In this document: positions 40,106-50,065 of the stretch, in pieces
How the letters are laid out: each line of letters begins with the position of its first letter
How positions within the stretch are numbered: position 1 is the stretch's first letter
Origin: Tritrichomonas musculus
Lineage: Eukaryota > Parabasalia > Tritrichomonadida > Tritrichomonadidae
Direction of reading: 5' to 3'
Assembly (NCBI GenBank): GCA_039105265.1
Contig: JAPFFF010000072.1
Coordinates: forward strand, 186,001-250,000
DNA: 64,000 bases
The notes under the pieces: model-generated
What the model was told of the DNA's origin: nothing
Database searches by the model: none
What the model saw: the letters and a program-made list of their open reading frames with translations, nothing else
Made by a program: the position numbers and the translations under genes

Positions 40106-40250
40106 TATTTAACTTTTTTTAGTTTAAATACAATAATTATTAAATAAACACAATAAATATATCATTTCAAATATGAAAATAATGATATTCTTGAAGTATA
40201 TGAAAATTAATTTTCAATAAATATTTAAAAAATAATTTACTTTTTTACTT

Positions 40251-40360
40251 TCAAGAATAGTCTTGTTTTCTGAACTTTCCATCTTTCTTATGTATGGAAA
40301 TATTACCGCCTTGTTTCTTCAATAATTCTCGAGCATATGATTCTGCTTCTGCTTCTGCAT
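40251..40360 (-). pseudogene. DUF2188-like fragment
   Basis: The minus strand encodes AEAEAESYARELLKKQGGNI, then SIHKKDGKFRKQDYS and a stop. This matches the second half of DUF2188 (EA-rich helix, GG, HxKDG, R). The N-terminal strand with its Trp is not found upstream, where the DNA is AT filler. Too short to be a functional domain. A spliced first exon is possible, but no trichomonad splice motif is seen. Confidence 0.5.
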
Positions 40361-40541
40361 GTAAAAATTTTTATTAAATTTTTATAAAAATAAGCATTAC
40401 TTAAGGGTTTCTTTTAAAAAATAACTATAATTTAATTATTCAATAAAACATAAAATAAAATATTTTTATTCATGCAAAGATATAATGATATGGTTTTTAT
40501 TTACAGATATGTTTCTGGTGAAATTGAAATAATTACAACAT

Positions 40542-41429
40542 TCATTCTGTTAATTTTGATTGAGAATTCTTAACATATTCAATAAACTCATCTCTATCAA
40601 TTGAATCTGTGATAAATCCAAGATTGTTCTTTAATTCATTAATTATTTGGTTAAAAGATGGCCTTTTAGAAGGATCTTGCGACCAACATTTTGAAATAAG
40701 TTTAGAATAACACTTTGGAATATCCGATGTCATATTAGGACGACTTCCTGCTATAATACTATGAAGATCATTAATTTCGGCTGATGGTTTCTTACCAGAA
40801 ATAATTAAATAAACAATCATACCAAATGAATATATATCTGATTTGTCATAATGATAATTACCTTGCAAAATTTCGGGAGCTAAATAAATGTTATCTTCAA
40901 CATTACTAAATAACTTTTTTTGAGATATTTTTTCAAATCTATGAGATGAAAAAACAAAATTGTAAATTTTTGGATAGAAATTTTCATCTTCAAAAATATT
41001 TAATGGGTTCAATATACGATGAACAATTCCATGAGAGTGCAAATAAGACATTCCCGATGCAATTCCGTAAATATTTATAAGCTTTTTAGTATCATCCCAA
41101 TCTATCGGCGATATTCCTTGCTGTTCCAAATTTAAAATATTTTTTAATGAGCCTTGATCATAGTACTCTGTAATTAAAGTTAATTTTTTATCATGTTTTT
41201 GATCAAAACGATTGTATCCAATAATTTTGATAATAGATTGATGAGAAAATTGCACTATTCTTTGAATCTCTTCAATCATCGGTATTTGAGGCCATTTTGA
41301 TGATTTGTTATATATTTGAGCTAAAAATTCATTTCCTGTGGTTATATCTCTAACTTTATATTTTGTCATAAAAGGTTCTCTATCAATAAATGAATAGAAT
41401 TCATAGTTAGCGATATTAATACCTTCCAT
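40542..41429 (-). CDS. Pseudokinase lacking all key catalytic residues
   Basis: 295 residues with a complete kinase outline: EYYDQGSLKNIL hinge region, YLHSHGIVHRI loop, YLAPEIL (APE) motif, KSDIYSFGMIVYLIISGKKP, CWSQDPSKRPSF. However, the beta-3 Lys is Ile (FLAQI, residue 39), HRDLKPEN is HRILNPLN (catalytic Asp to Ile139, Lys to Asn141), and DFG is NFV (157-159). There is no glycine-rich loop (FIDREPFMTKYK). The fold residues are kept, so it is probably an allosteric or scaffold pseudokinase rather than a decaying gene. The frame is undamaged. No Sel1 repeats follow. Confidence 0.88.
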   Translation of the reverse strand: MEGINIANYEFYSFIDREPFMTKYKVRDITTGNEFLAQIYNKSSKWPQIPMIEEIQRIVQFSHQSIIKIIGYNRFDQKHDKKLTLITEYYDQGSLKNILNLEQQGISPIDWDDTKKLINIYGIASGMSYLHSHGIVHRILNPLNIFEDENFYPKIYNFVFSSHRFEKISQKKLFSNVEDNIYLAPEILQGNYHYDKSDIYSFGMIVYLIISGKKPSAEINDLHSIIAGSRPNMTSDIPKCYSKLISKCWSQDPSKRPSFNQIINELKNNLGFITDSIDRDEFIEYVKNSQSKLTE

Positions 41430-41692
41430 TAATTTTCAATGAAAATTTACAAAATTTTTATTTCAAAGCTCCCTTTCAAATCTTAATTGACTAAAAAACT
41501 CAAATATATTGATAAAATAAATATTATCAACAGGAATATTTTGCAAAAAATAAAAGAAATTTTTGTTAAATAATTAAATTATATATTTCTTTATTTATTT
41601 GGAAATGTTTTTTAATTCGAAGTTCTTTTTTAAACGGTCTCTTTTATAAAGTTTATTGTTTTCTATTCTTTAACAAAAAAAAAACAGTTAAA
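41430..41692. promoter_or_regulatory. Shared intergenic region of divergent genes
   Basis: 263 bp between the pseudokinase (minus) and the RABL6-like gene (plus). A TCATTG, one base off the TCAYTW initiator, lies 12-17 nt before the minus-strand ATG. Before the plus-strand ATG only a CTTTAAC and A-rich leader are seen. The promoter call is inference. Confidence 0.35.
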
Positions 41693-44080
41693 ATGGGAAA
41701 CGAACAAGGCAGTCCTTATTTGCAACAAAAGCAACAACAACAATCGTCCAAGCCAGGTTCATCTCCATATGATTTTGAATCATTAATTGTAATTCGAGGT
41801 GAAAGGCGAACAGGCAAATCAACATTATTAACTCGAATGAAAGGCCAAAACTTCAATCCAAATTATACCCCGACCCCTGGTTTAGAAGTCTATCAATTTC
41901 CATGGAAACTTAATTCTAGTCATTGCAATAATGTAATGATTTCAATTTGGGATGTTGTAGAACATTCTATACCACAACAATCTACTACAGAAACCAATCC
42001 AACGAATTCAGCTCCTCTTCCCGATGCCCAAACAATTGACACATTAAAGCGTGCAAACGGTCTTGTTATTATGATTGATCCGCGAAGTCCGTCTTCAATT
42101 TCGCTTGCAGAGCAGCTTATTTGTGAAGCACCAGAAGAGTGTCAAATTGTTGTATTTTCCAATTTTTATGGCGAAGAGAATGTCAAAGGAATCATTCCAA
42201 TGAAACTTCGTTCTCATATCGGCCGTTTTTCTTTCATTCCAGGAAATTTGAGAACAAATCTCGGTTTGAAGCAGTTGGCAAAGTGGCTTCAGCTTCCCTT
42301 GCTCGCTGCCAAAAGGAAAATGTTTGCCGATTTGTTTAGAGCAGCAGACAATGACTTGCACTCGCTTGAAGATGAGTTTTACGATGATGCAAAAGGTTAC
42401 TTGTCGGTCCAATCAGCAGCGCAAAAGATAGAAGCATCGTCTCCGAAGATGCAAAGTTATTCGTATCTCGATCAGCAGAATCAATCAAATATTTCGAATT
42501 CGAATTCGAACTCAAGTGTGAATTATTCTGAGCCTTCAAAATTGGAAAGACCTTCTGTTTTTGCTGAGCCAATTAAACCCAAAAAGAGGAAGAAAATGCC
42601 GTTCTTCAACAACACTGGGACATCTTACAATGAGGACCAGAATCAAGGCAATGATGATGATGATGATGGATTTTGGAGTGATGACGATGGAAATGGCATT
42701 GACGACCTCAATAATTATGATGAAGTTCCTTCAAGGAAAACAAACGAATTGAGGCCGAATCCAATGGTGCAGGCGCCTCCTCCAAAGAAGACAATGAAGC
42801 AGATCATTGAAGAGAACACAATTAGAGTTGATCATCATGAAGACGTGAACGATGCCCATCCAACAAACAAGAAAAGGAAGAAGAAAGTTCATCACGATCA
42901 GAAAGTGCAACAGAACAATCAAGAACAAGTTGAAAACGACAACTTCTTTTCTGATTCTGGCGATGAGAACAAGGCAAATGAAGTGCCTGAAAGTAATGCC
43001 GCAAATCACGAAGAAAGCACAAAGGCACCTCAGGCAAAATCCAAGACAGTGTTCACAACGACGCTTGTTCTTGAAGAAGAGGACGAGGAAGATGAACTTG
43101 AGAAGCCAAGCATTGTGAATAGCCACATCGTTCAGGCAAGCCAACAAGAGATCGTTGATGCACAGAGAAACGCTGAAATCAGCGCCAAAGAGCAGTCTAA
43201 TGAAGATGGAGCTGATGAGGAAGGTTTCTGGTCTGACAACGAAGATGAAAACAATTCGCAAGAACAGCAAGAAAGTATAAATGTTAACGATGACGATGAC
43301 GAAATAAAGCCGAATCCACTCGTGCAAAACATCAAGCCAAGAGAGAACAACTACCAAAATGTCGTCCCTCATGCACAAGAGAAGCCAGAAACTCAAGAGA
43401 AAGTAAAAAACGACATCAATGATGGTGATGAAGAAGAAGAAGCCGAGATTCAACCAAATCAACAAGAAGAACTGAAACCGAATCCACTTGTTCAGCCAGT
43501 CAAAAAGCGAACAAATCCATACCAGAACATCACACCAATCCAAACACAGCAACAAAAGCCGATAGAGCAAGAGAAGCCATTGGAACAGCAGACTGAAAAA
43601 AGTGCCACAAATGCTCCTTCAACAAACGACGATGACGACTTCTGGAATTTCGAGCAGCCCGCTGTGAGTCAGCAAGTCATCGCCGCTGCCATCCAGCACA
43701 AGAAAAAGAAGGTGAAGAAGGCTGCTGCTGCTGCTGCTCCAGAACAAGCCAAGCCAAAAGAGAGGCCGCTTGTCATCCCAAAGTCGCAGGTTGCCCAGCG
43801 GACGATCACAGTCGGCACGAGCAAGCTCTCTTACCAGCAGCAGCAGCTTCAGCAGCAACAACAACAGCAAATTCCTGTCATTCCCACAACAGACCTCTTC
43901 TCTGACTTAAACGAGCCTGGAAGTGACTTCTTCCCTTCACAGAAGCCGGCTTCTTCGAAAGCACAAATGAGTCAAACTACTCAAAAAGTTGATTCTGCAT
44001 CAACAACAAAAACGGTTAGAAAAAGAAAAAGAGTGGTGAAAAGTGGTGCTGGATCGACATCTGGATATGATGCTGTTTAA
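41693..44080 (+). CDS. RABL6: RABL6/Parf-like GTPase with acidic repeat tail
   Basis: 795 residues. Residues 30-210 form a Rab-like GTPase domain: P-loop GERRTGKS (36-43), YTPTPGLEV (switch region), ISIWDVVEH (WDxx in place of WDTAGQ, as in RABL6), VIMIDPRSPSS, VVFSNFYGEEN (an N-x2-G in place of NKxD), then a helix and LAAKRKMFADLFRAA. The WDVV motif and the conserved segment after the domain are characteristic of RABL6/Parf. Residues 240-795 are low complexity. Acidic-aromatic motifs recur (GFWSDDD, NFFSDSG, GFWSDNE, DFWNFE), PNP[ML]VQ occurs three times, and there are polyQ and KKRKK basic stretches. The N-terminus MGNEQG could be myristoylated (weak). The gene is visibly more GC-rich than its neighbours. 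Stop TAA in TAAA. Confidence 0.8.
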   Translation: MGNEQGSPYLQQKQQQQSSKPGSSPYDFESLIVIRGERRTGKSTLLTRMKGQNFNPNYTPTPGLEVYQFPWKLNSSHCNNVMISIWDVVEHSIPQQSTTETNPTNSAPLPDAQTIDTLKRANGLVIMIDPRSPSSISLAEQLICEAPEECQIVVFSNFYGEENVKGIIPMKLRSHIGRFSFIPGNLRTNLGLKQLAKWLQLPLLAAKRKMFADLFRAADNDLHSLEDEFYDDAKGYLSVQSAAQKIEASSPKMQSYSYLDQQNQSNISNSNSNSSVNYSEPSKLERPSVFAEPIKPKKRKKMPFFNNTGTSYNEDQNQGNDDDDDGFWSDDDGNGIDDLNNYDEVPSRKTNELRPNPMVQAPPPKKTMKQIIEENTIRVDHHEDVNDAHPTNKKRKKKVHHDQKVQQNNQEQVENDNFFSDSGDENKANEVPESNAANHEESTKAPQAKSKTVFTTTLVLEEEDEEDELEKPSIVNSHIVQASQQEIVDAQRNAEISAKEQSNEDGADEEGFWSDNEDENNSQEQQESINVNDDDDEIKPNPLVQNIKPRENNYQNVVPHAQEKPETQEKVKNDINDGDEEEEAEIQPNQQEELKPNPLVQPVKKRTNPYQNITPIQTQQQKPIEQEKPLEQQTEKSATNAPSTNDDDDFWNFEQPAVSQQVIAAAIQHKKKKVKKAAAAAAPEQAKPKERPLVIPKSQVAQRTITVGTSKLSYQQQQLQQQQQQQIPVIPTTDLFSDLNEPGSDFFPSQKPASSKAQMSQTTQKVDSASTTKTVRKRKRVVKSGAGSTSGYDAV

Positions 44081-44538
44081 AAATGACAGTATTTTAATTA
44101 TATTATTATTCTAATTTATTAAAAAAAAAATCTATTTGAACTTTGCTTAATTTTTAATTTTGTTTAAATGTTGATTAAATAAATTTATTGAAAATAAATT
44201 GAAAATTTTAATTATGCTATGAGTTATCAAAGTTTTTTTTTATTTCTGTCAACCACTTTTTTTTATGAGGTTTTCTATAATTTTTGAAATGAGAGTTTTT
44301 TAATAAAAAATAAAATATCTTGTAATATAAAAGATAATTACCATGATATTTCTAAAAATAAATATATATATTAATATATATAAATATACTTCTTTTTATT
44401 TTTAGATTTTATCCTAAAATAAACAAAAAATATTAAAAATTATTTGGAACCCTATTACCATAATGGTATAGAAAAAATAATAAATTTTATATCAAAAAGT
44501 AACAACGTTGAAGAACGTTTAATTATTACTTTTTTTTT

Positions 44539-45101
44539 ATGCAGCAGCAAATAGATTCACTCCAAGAGCAAGTTAAAGCTCTCCAAGAACAAGTTAATCA
44601 ACTTGTTGCATGCAATAAGCGCATTCAATGCACCTATGGAGGTGTTTTCCAGCATCTTCATAATAATTCCCAAACACATGTCTATAATGAAGTTGATATT
44701 ACTTCATCAGACGGAGAAAATACTACTTTAACGAACATTTTGCTCATTGATGATAATAATTCAAGTTATACCCATGGATATGCTTTGATTTCAAAGATCG
44801 CCAAATTCACCTAACTAACTATACAATTCGCTCCAATTTTAGTGAAGCAAATCATGGTGCTCATCCGAAATCATGGGTATTTGAAGGATCACATGATAAG
44901 AAAGAGTGGTCTGTCCTTGATGAAAGAAAAGATTGTCCAAATTTAAACGGAAAAAGTGCTATTCATACATTTACACTAGCTAAACATACTCGTCAAGATT
45001 ACCGTTATGTAAGAATGCGAATTACTGATAAAAATTGGTTTGGAAATTATACCTTATCGTTTGCATACATTGAACTTTATGGTGCTTTAATAAACCAATG
45101 A
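44539..45101 (+). pseudogene. Coiled-coil plus F5/8C protein, one frameshift
   Basis: Starts MQQQIDSLQEQVKALQEQVN (coiled coil), followed by the first third of an F5/8C domain (IQCTYGGVFQHLHNNSQT, ITSSDGE). At about 44755-44775 the frame must shift by one base. It then continues PWICFDFKDRQIHLTNYTIR, HPKSWVFEGSHDKKEWSVLD, YRYVRMRITDKNW and ends AYIELYGALINQ with TGA at 45101. Apart from that single site the domain is complete and undamaged. Either a young pseudogene or a sequencing error. The family normally has a BTB domain in front of the coiled coil, which is absent here. Confidence 0.75.
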
Positions 45102-45760
45102 GCGTGTAATTGTTTTTTTTTTAATCTTCCCTTTACATATAAAAGTAATATCTTCAACAGAGATTATTATTTTGATTGATTAAATCCAAAAGCAGACAAT
45201 TTGACTCCTCTATGACAGATATCAATTAGAATTGTCATAATCACTTCGATTAATACAATTATGTATGATTGTGGAAAAATAAGTTTGGATTTACCTAAAA
45301 ACACTATATATTACAATTTCAAAGTATTTTTTTTTAGGAATAAATATAAATATTTTTATATTTCTTTCATTTCAAAATCTCCAAACCCAAAAAAATATAA
45401 ATTTAAAAATAAAAAAGATATAAAAATTATTTTAATTATTTTTATTTCTTTTTTATCATAAGATATTGGTATTTATCTTTTCAATATATCATTCAAAAAG
45501 TTTGTTTTGATGTGCTTGAAAATCATACTTAGATTTAATATTTTTTTTGGTTTTATATTTGTCACAAACTATCCAACTATTGCTGATCATAAATATTCCT
45601 TAAGTTCAAAAAAATAATAAGCAGATGCAATTTTGGATTTTTTGTTTTGGAGATTTTTGATTGAATTCATTCAAAATTTTTTTTTTTTGATAATTAAAAT
45701 TGAATTAACCTAAAAATTTGCCCAGATTACGTAAAAAAATATCGTTTGCACCATAACGAG
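45102..45760. other. AT-rich intergenic stretch
   Basis: Only K/N/F/I-rich chance frames (for example 45261-45461). No RNA gene or repeat structure recognised. Confidence 0.5.
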
Positions 45761-48232
45761 ATGAATTTCACCAATGCCGTCTTTAATTTGGAAGACTTCG
45801 AGCTTATCAAAGAAATGATTGGTAACCGAACATTCGGCACCGTTTTTGCGGTTAAAAATATCAAGGAAGATAAGCAATATGCTGCAAAAGTTCTAAATTG
45901 CAGTGATGAATTTGATGGAACTGAGCAAATAAAACTACTCCAAGAATCAATCAAGTTTATCAAAATAGATCACCCGTCAATCGTTAAATTTTATGGAATA
46001 AATTTCAAATCAATCAGAGATCAGTCCACATTTAGCCCGACCATACTAAATGAGTATTATTCTTCAAAATCGTTGAAAGATTGTCTTCAAAATCAAGATC
46101 AAAACTTTACTTTCACAAAAAGATATAAAGCATTAATATGGATTTCTGATGCAATGCGCTATTTACATGATCAAGATATACTAAATTTGGATTTAAAACC
46201 AGAAAACATATTATTTGATTCCAATTTTTATCCAAAAATTACTGATTTTTGTTTATCATCATTATTATTAAATTTATTCTCAAAAAATATAAAATCGATC
46301 ATAAATAAAGATAAAGAATCTCTTGCTTATATCGCACCAGAAATTTTAAAAGGAGAAAACAACTATACAAAAAGTTATGATGTTTATTCATTTTCAATGC
46401 TGGCCTATTCAATTTTAACCAATAAAAAACCGTATTATGAATTAGGTGATTCAATTTCAATATCAGAATTAAAAACCAAAATATTATCTGGTTATCGTCC
46501 CGAATTAACATCAGATATTCCAGATAAAATGAAAGAACTCATATCAAAATGCTGGAATGAAAAACCAGAAGAACGTCCTTCTTTTCGAGAAGTTTTACTT
46601 GAATTGATGGATTTCCATAATGTTTCTGATGATTTAGATGCAGATGAACTTGAATCTTCTATTGAATATATTAAAAAAACACTTAAAATTGAAGAAGAAA
46701 AAATGTTTGATGATTTTCAAAAAGCTTTGATTAACTTAGCTACTTTAGATGTCAATAAAACAACAAAAAGAAAAGAAGAAAAACAACGAGAAATAGCAAA
46801 TTCACAAAATAACTTGCTTGAAAATTATAATATAATCTTTCCAGAATCTAATCTTCATTTCTGCTCTGGACTTGTTGCATTATTTGAAAATACAACTCCT
46901 AATATTGTAAAAGCTATTTTTGAAATGCATTTAGCATCTCAAAAAGGAAATCCTTATGCTTCTTTTATTTTAGGTCTTCTATATTATTATGGACATTTTT
47001 TAGAAAAAAATCATGAAAAAGGATTTGAATATTTGATCAAATCAGGTGAACAAGGAAATCCACGAGCTTATAATGCAATAGGAGTTTTCTATTTTAAAGA
47101 AAAAAAATATGAAAAAGCACTTGAATATTACAACAAAGCAAAAGATCTTGGTGACCTGACTAGTATTTATAATATTGGTGAAATGTATAGAATTGGTCAA
47201 GGTGTTGAAAAAGATTATTCCAAAGCCTTAGAATATTTTCAAGAAAGTATCAATAAAGGTAATATGGAATCATTAGTTTCGATTGGACAAATGTATGAAG
47301 AGGGAAATTTAGGTCCGAAAGATAATAAAAAGGCACTTGAATTTTATTTACTTGCAGCCAAAGCAAATTGTGGAGGAGGATATTATAATGCTGGCAGAAT
47401 GTATTGCAAAGGAAAAGGTTGTGATGTTGATTATAAAACTGCTTTCCAGTATTTTAAAAAAGGGCACCAGTTGCACAACATTGAAGCATCCAATATGCTT
47501 GCTAGCATGTATTTATACGGAAAAGGTGTTAGTAAAAATGAAGAGATGGCATTTGACATTTACCAAAGATCTGCGAAAGAAAATGATTCTGAAGCTTTGT
47601 TCAGGTTGGGTTATATGTACTGCTTTGGAATTGGAATAGAAAAGAATCATGATTTGGGTTATTCATATTATTGCAAATCTGCTCAACAAGATAATTCCTC
47701 AGGCTGTGCAGGGGTTGGATTTTGCTATCGATATGGATATGGAGTTCAAAAAAATTATCCTCTTGCAATTAAATGGTACCAAAAATCTGCTGATCTTGGC
47801 AATTCATTTGCACTACCCAAAATTGGTGAAATATATGAAGAAGAAGACAATTCTATAAAAGATTTAAATAAAGCCCTTTTATTTTATCAAAAAGCAGTTG
47901 ATTTAAACAATTATGATGGATTTGTTAGATTGGGCCTTTTGTATGAAAATGGAAAAGGAGTAGCAAAAGATTACGGAAAAGCCTTTGACTGTTATCAAAA
48001 AGCTGCTCGAAGAGGAAGTTCTGAAGCTCTCATTCTCATTGGAAAAATGTACGAATTTAAAAAAGGATATAGAAGAGACTACCCAACAGCAATGAAATAT
48101 TACCAACAAGCAGCTGACCTTGGAAATTCAGATGGATTTATAGCAATTGGTTCATTATACGAAAATGGAAAAGGAGTCACTAAAAGTTTAGCCACAGCAT
48201 TTGAGTATTATCAAAAAGCTGAAAAAAAATAA
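45761..48232 (+). CDS. Protein kinase with C-terminal Sel1 repeats
   Basis: The start is the ATG at 45761 (MNFTNAVFNLEDFELI), 823 residues; the open frame upstream lacks an ATG. The kinase domain is at about 12-290: loop IGNRTFGTVFAV, beta-3 YAAKVL (Lys43), catalytic loop LNLDLKPENIL (Asp144 and Asn149 kept; His and Arg of HRD replaced), DFC in place of DFG (162-164), YIAPEIL, YDVYSFSMLAYSIL, CWNEKPEERPSF. From about 395 to the end there are about eleven Sel1 repeats (ALEYYNKAKDLGDLTSIYNI and so on). Lys, Asp and Asn are present, so activity is possible although HRD and DFG are atypical. It contrasts with the two dead kinases in the window. Stop TAA in TAAA. Confidence 0.87.
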   Translation: MNFTNAVFNLEDFELIKEMIGNRTFGTVFAVKNIKEDKQYAAKVLNCSDEFDGTEQIKLLQESIKFIKIDHPSIVKFYGINFKSIRDQSTFSPTILNEYYSSKSLKDCLQNQDQNFTFTKRYKALIWISDAMRYLHDQDILNLDLKPENILFDSNFYPKITDFCLSSLLLNLFSKNIKSIINKDKESLAYIAPEILKGENNYTKSYDVYSFSMLAYSILTNKKPYYELGDSISISELKTKILSGYRPELTSDIPDKMKELISKCWNEKPEERPSFREVLLELMDFHNVSDDLDADELESSIEYIKKTLKIEEEKMFDDFQKALINLATLDVNKTTKRKEEKQREIANSQNNLLENYNIIFPESNLHFCSGLVALFENTTPNIVKAIFEMHLASQKGNPYASFILGLLYYYGHFLEKNHEKGFEYLIKSGEQGNPRAYNAIGVFYFKEKKYEKALEYYNKAKDLGDLTSIYNIGEMYRIGQGVEKDYSKALEYFQESINKGNMESLVSIGQMYEEGNLGPKDNKKALEFYLLAAKANCGGGYYNAGRMYCKGKGCDVDYKTAFQYFKKGHQLHNIEASNMLASMYLYGKGVSKNEEMAFDIYQRSAKENDSEALFRLGYMYCFGIGIEKNHDLGYSYYCKSAQQDNSSGCAGVGFCYRYGYGVQKNYPLAIKWYQKSADLGNSFALPKIGEIYEEEDNSIKDLNKALLFYQKAVDLNNYDGFVRLGLLYENGKGVAKDYGKAFDCYQKAARRGSSEALILIGKMYEFKKGYRRDYPTAMKYYQQAADLGNSDGFIAIGSLYENGKGVTKSLATAFEYYQKAEKK

Positions 48233-48259
48233 ATCTTTACTTTTTTTTACTTGAAATCT

Positions 48260-48950
48260 TTATTTTTCATATATTTTGATTTTAAAAAGAATGAATAATG
48301 AAAATAAATTACTGTTTATAAATAAAGTCTTAATATAATTCATTATTTTATATGAAATCTGAACAAAGAGTTGTATTACTAATGTATGCGATGGAAATGC
48401 TAAAACTTCAATGGTGGCGTTTGTTGGTAAAATAAAAACTTCGCTTAATGATGAGCATGAAAAGAATGCGTATGATTCAATCTTTGATATTGAACTTGGA
48501 ATGATGATTCTCTCTAATGATTCACACTTTTTGAATGAGCACTTTCGTACTTGACATAATGAGTCAGGAAGGATGATGTCTCTCAGAGATTTGCATCCAT
48601 TAAAAGCAAATTCGCCAATTTCAATGACCGAAGAAGGAATTGATATCTTTGACAATGATGAACATCCTGCAAAACATCCTCTTTTAATTGACTTTAACGA
48701 AGTAGGGATGCTTACTTTAGTTAAAGATGAACACTTGAAGAAGACATACTCATCAAGTGTCTCCAACGAACTTTTGTCTTCAAATGTTATTTCAGTTAAT
48801 GATGTGCATTTCTTGAATGCTCGACTCATAATATATTTTATTGAAGAGGGAATTGTGATTCTTGTCAAAGATGAACATCCTTTGAAAGCAGAATCTCCAA
48901 TTGAAGTTACAGAAGAAGGAATTATGATTTGTAAATTTCTTCAATTTTAG
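48260..48950 (-). pseudogene. Inverted duplicate of the LRR gene at 36.1 kb
   Basis: Minus strand from about 48930 to 48369 repeats the LRR part of the plus-strand gene at 36137-36765, with only scattered differences (for example RAFKKC for RAFKNC, CQVRKC for CQIRKC). It lacks one 23-residue LRR (69 bp) near its start. Before the homology there is a TGA and no ATG. After it the frame runs on as LFVQISYKIMNYIK into unrelated DNA and stops at 48260. It is therefore truncated at both ends. Confidence 0.85.
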
Positions 48951-49145
48951 AAAAAAAGATAATCCTATCAGTTGATCGTTATTTGATATATTACATTAAA
49001 AAAGTACCATTTTAAATCGAATGGTTTTTTGAAAATTGATAAGAACATTATTTTGGTGCTGCCTTTCCTGAACATGATTTTGGTATTTATAATTTTAAAA
49101 ATGTAAACTTTTAAATGTTTGGTATTAAAAAAACTTGAAAAAAAA

Positions 49146-49219
49146 TGCCTCCGACGGGACTCGAACCCGCGACACTCGGATTAAAAGTCCGATGCTCTAG
49201 CCGACTGAGCTACGAAGGC
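49146..49219 (-). tRNA. trnK-TTT: tRNA-Lys (TTT)
   Basis: The minus strand folds into a cloverleaf of 74 nt. The acceptor GCCTTCG pairs with CGGAGGC (one G-U). The D arm is GCTCAGTCGGCTAGAGC, the anticodon stem TCGGA/TCCGA with loop CTTTTAA (anticodon TTT), and the T arm has GGGTTCGAGTCCC. A T8 run directly downstream on the minus strand serves as Pol III terminator. No intron. Confidence 0.95.
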
Positions 49220-49648
49220 CTCGAAATATTCAAATATTACTAATTTGATAAAATCAAATATTTTAGTCAGACTAAAAATGACATTCAAAATTCAAGTTGG
49301 ATTATTTATATAAATGTTATAAGGTGCTCCCTTTGATTAATGCTTTTATGACATTAATCTAAGTAATTAAATACCGAATTCAAGTAGAATGGAAAATATT
49401 AAACAGTAAATATAAATAATAATTTTTTGATTACACATGAGTATACTTGTGGTATCATTAAAAAATAATTTTACACCATTAATATAACTATATAAATACA
49501 AAATTCAAGTATAATAATTTGTATTTAACAGTAAATATATATATTAATTTTTTATAATATTTCAAAGTACTTATTTAATAAATTCTGATCTAAATTTACA
49601 GAAATTTGTTTCAATTGAATTTTTCACCAAAATTTGTAATATTACATA
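49220..49648. other. AT-rich intergenic stretch
   Basis: About 430 bp. The phrase AATTCAAGT(A/T) with AACAGTAAATATA occurs twice (near 49378-49410 and 49501-49540), a diverged direct repeat. No gene seen. Confidence 0.4.
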
Positions 49649-50065
49649 ATGCTAGAAACAGATACACTAGTGCTACCGAATGACCCATGGGAGGATCATG
49701 TCATTTCATCTGATGATCTGGGTGAAGAAAAAGATTGTCCAATTTGCTATTGTGATTTTAAGAAGGGTGATAGTGTAGCTAAGCTAAATTGTGGCCATAT
49801 TTTTCATAAAAATTGTATTATTCTGTGGTTTGATAAAAAAATTTCTTCTCCAACATGCCCAATATGTAGGATAAATATGTTTGAAAACGAATCAAATCAA
49901 AAACAACCAGCAGATAACGCAAACCAAACTAATATAGAATTTAATTATGGCCAAAATATTTCTCCGAATACCCGTACAAATTCTAATAATCAACCAAATA
50001 CTAATCACCAGACAAGAAATTCAAATAAAAATCAAACAAGCACTTGCTGTTGTATTTTAATATAG
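49649..50065 (+). CDS. RING-H2 protein with C-terminal CaaX box
   Basis: 138 residues. A RING-H2 finger occupies 30-73: C30-x2-C33, C48-x-H50, H53-x2-C56, C70-x2-C73 (CPICYCDF, LNCGHIFHKNC, TCPIC). This is the E2-binding fold of many ubiquitin ligases. Residues 80-130 are N/Q/T-rich and disordered. The protein ends STCCCILI: the last four residues, CILI, fit a CaaX prenylation box (Ile at the end favours geranylgeranylation), and the two preceding Cys could be palmitoylated. It would thus be a ligase anchored to membranes by lipids rather than by a helix. The RING call is firm; the lipid anchor is inferred. Confidence 0.88.
   Translation: MLETDTLVLPNDPWEDHVISSDDLGEEKDCPICYCDFKKGDSVAKLNCGHIFHKNCIILWFDKKISSPTCPICRINMFENESNQKQPADNANQTNIEFNYGQNISPNTRTNSNNQPNTNHQTRNSNKNQTSTCCCILI

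Noticed and set aside
42731-43570. Long minus-strand frame (279 codons) opposite the RABL6-like gene
   Set aside because: It is antisense to the low-complexity, K/E/Q/D-rich tail, and its L/F/V-rich product is the expected mirror of that composition.
45261-45461. 66-codon frame MYDCGKISLDLPKNT
   Set aside because: Quickly becomes K/I/F/N-rich filler, no relatives recognisable, no initiator nearby.
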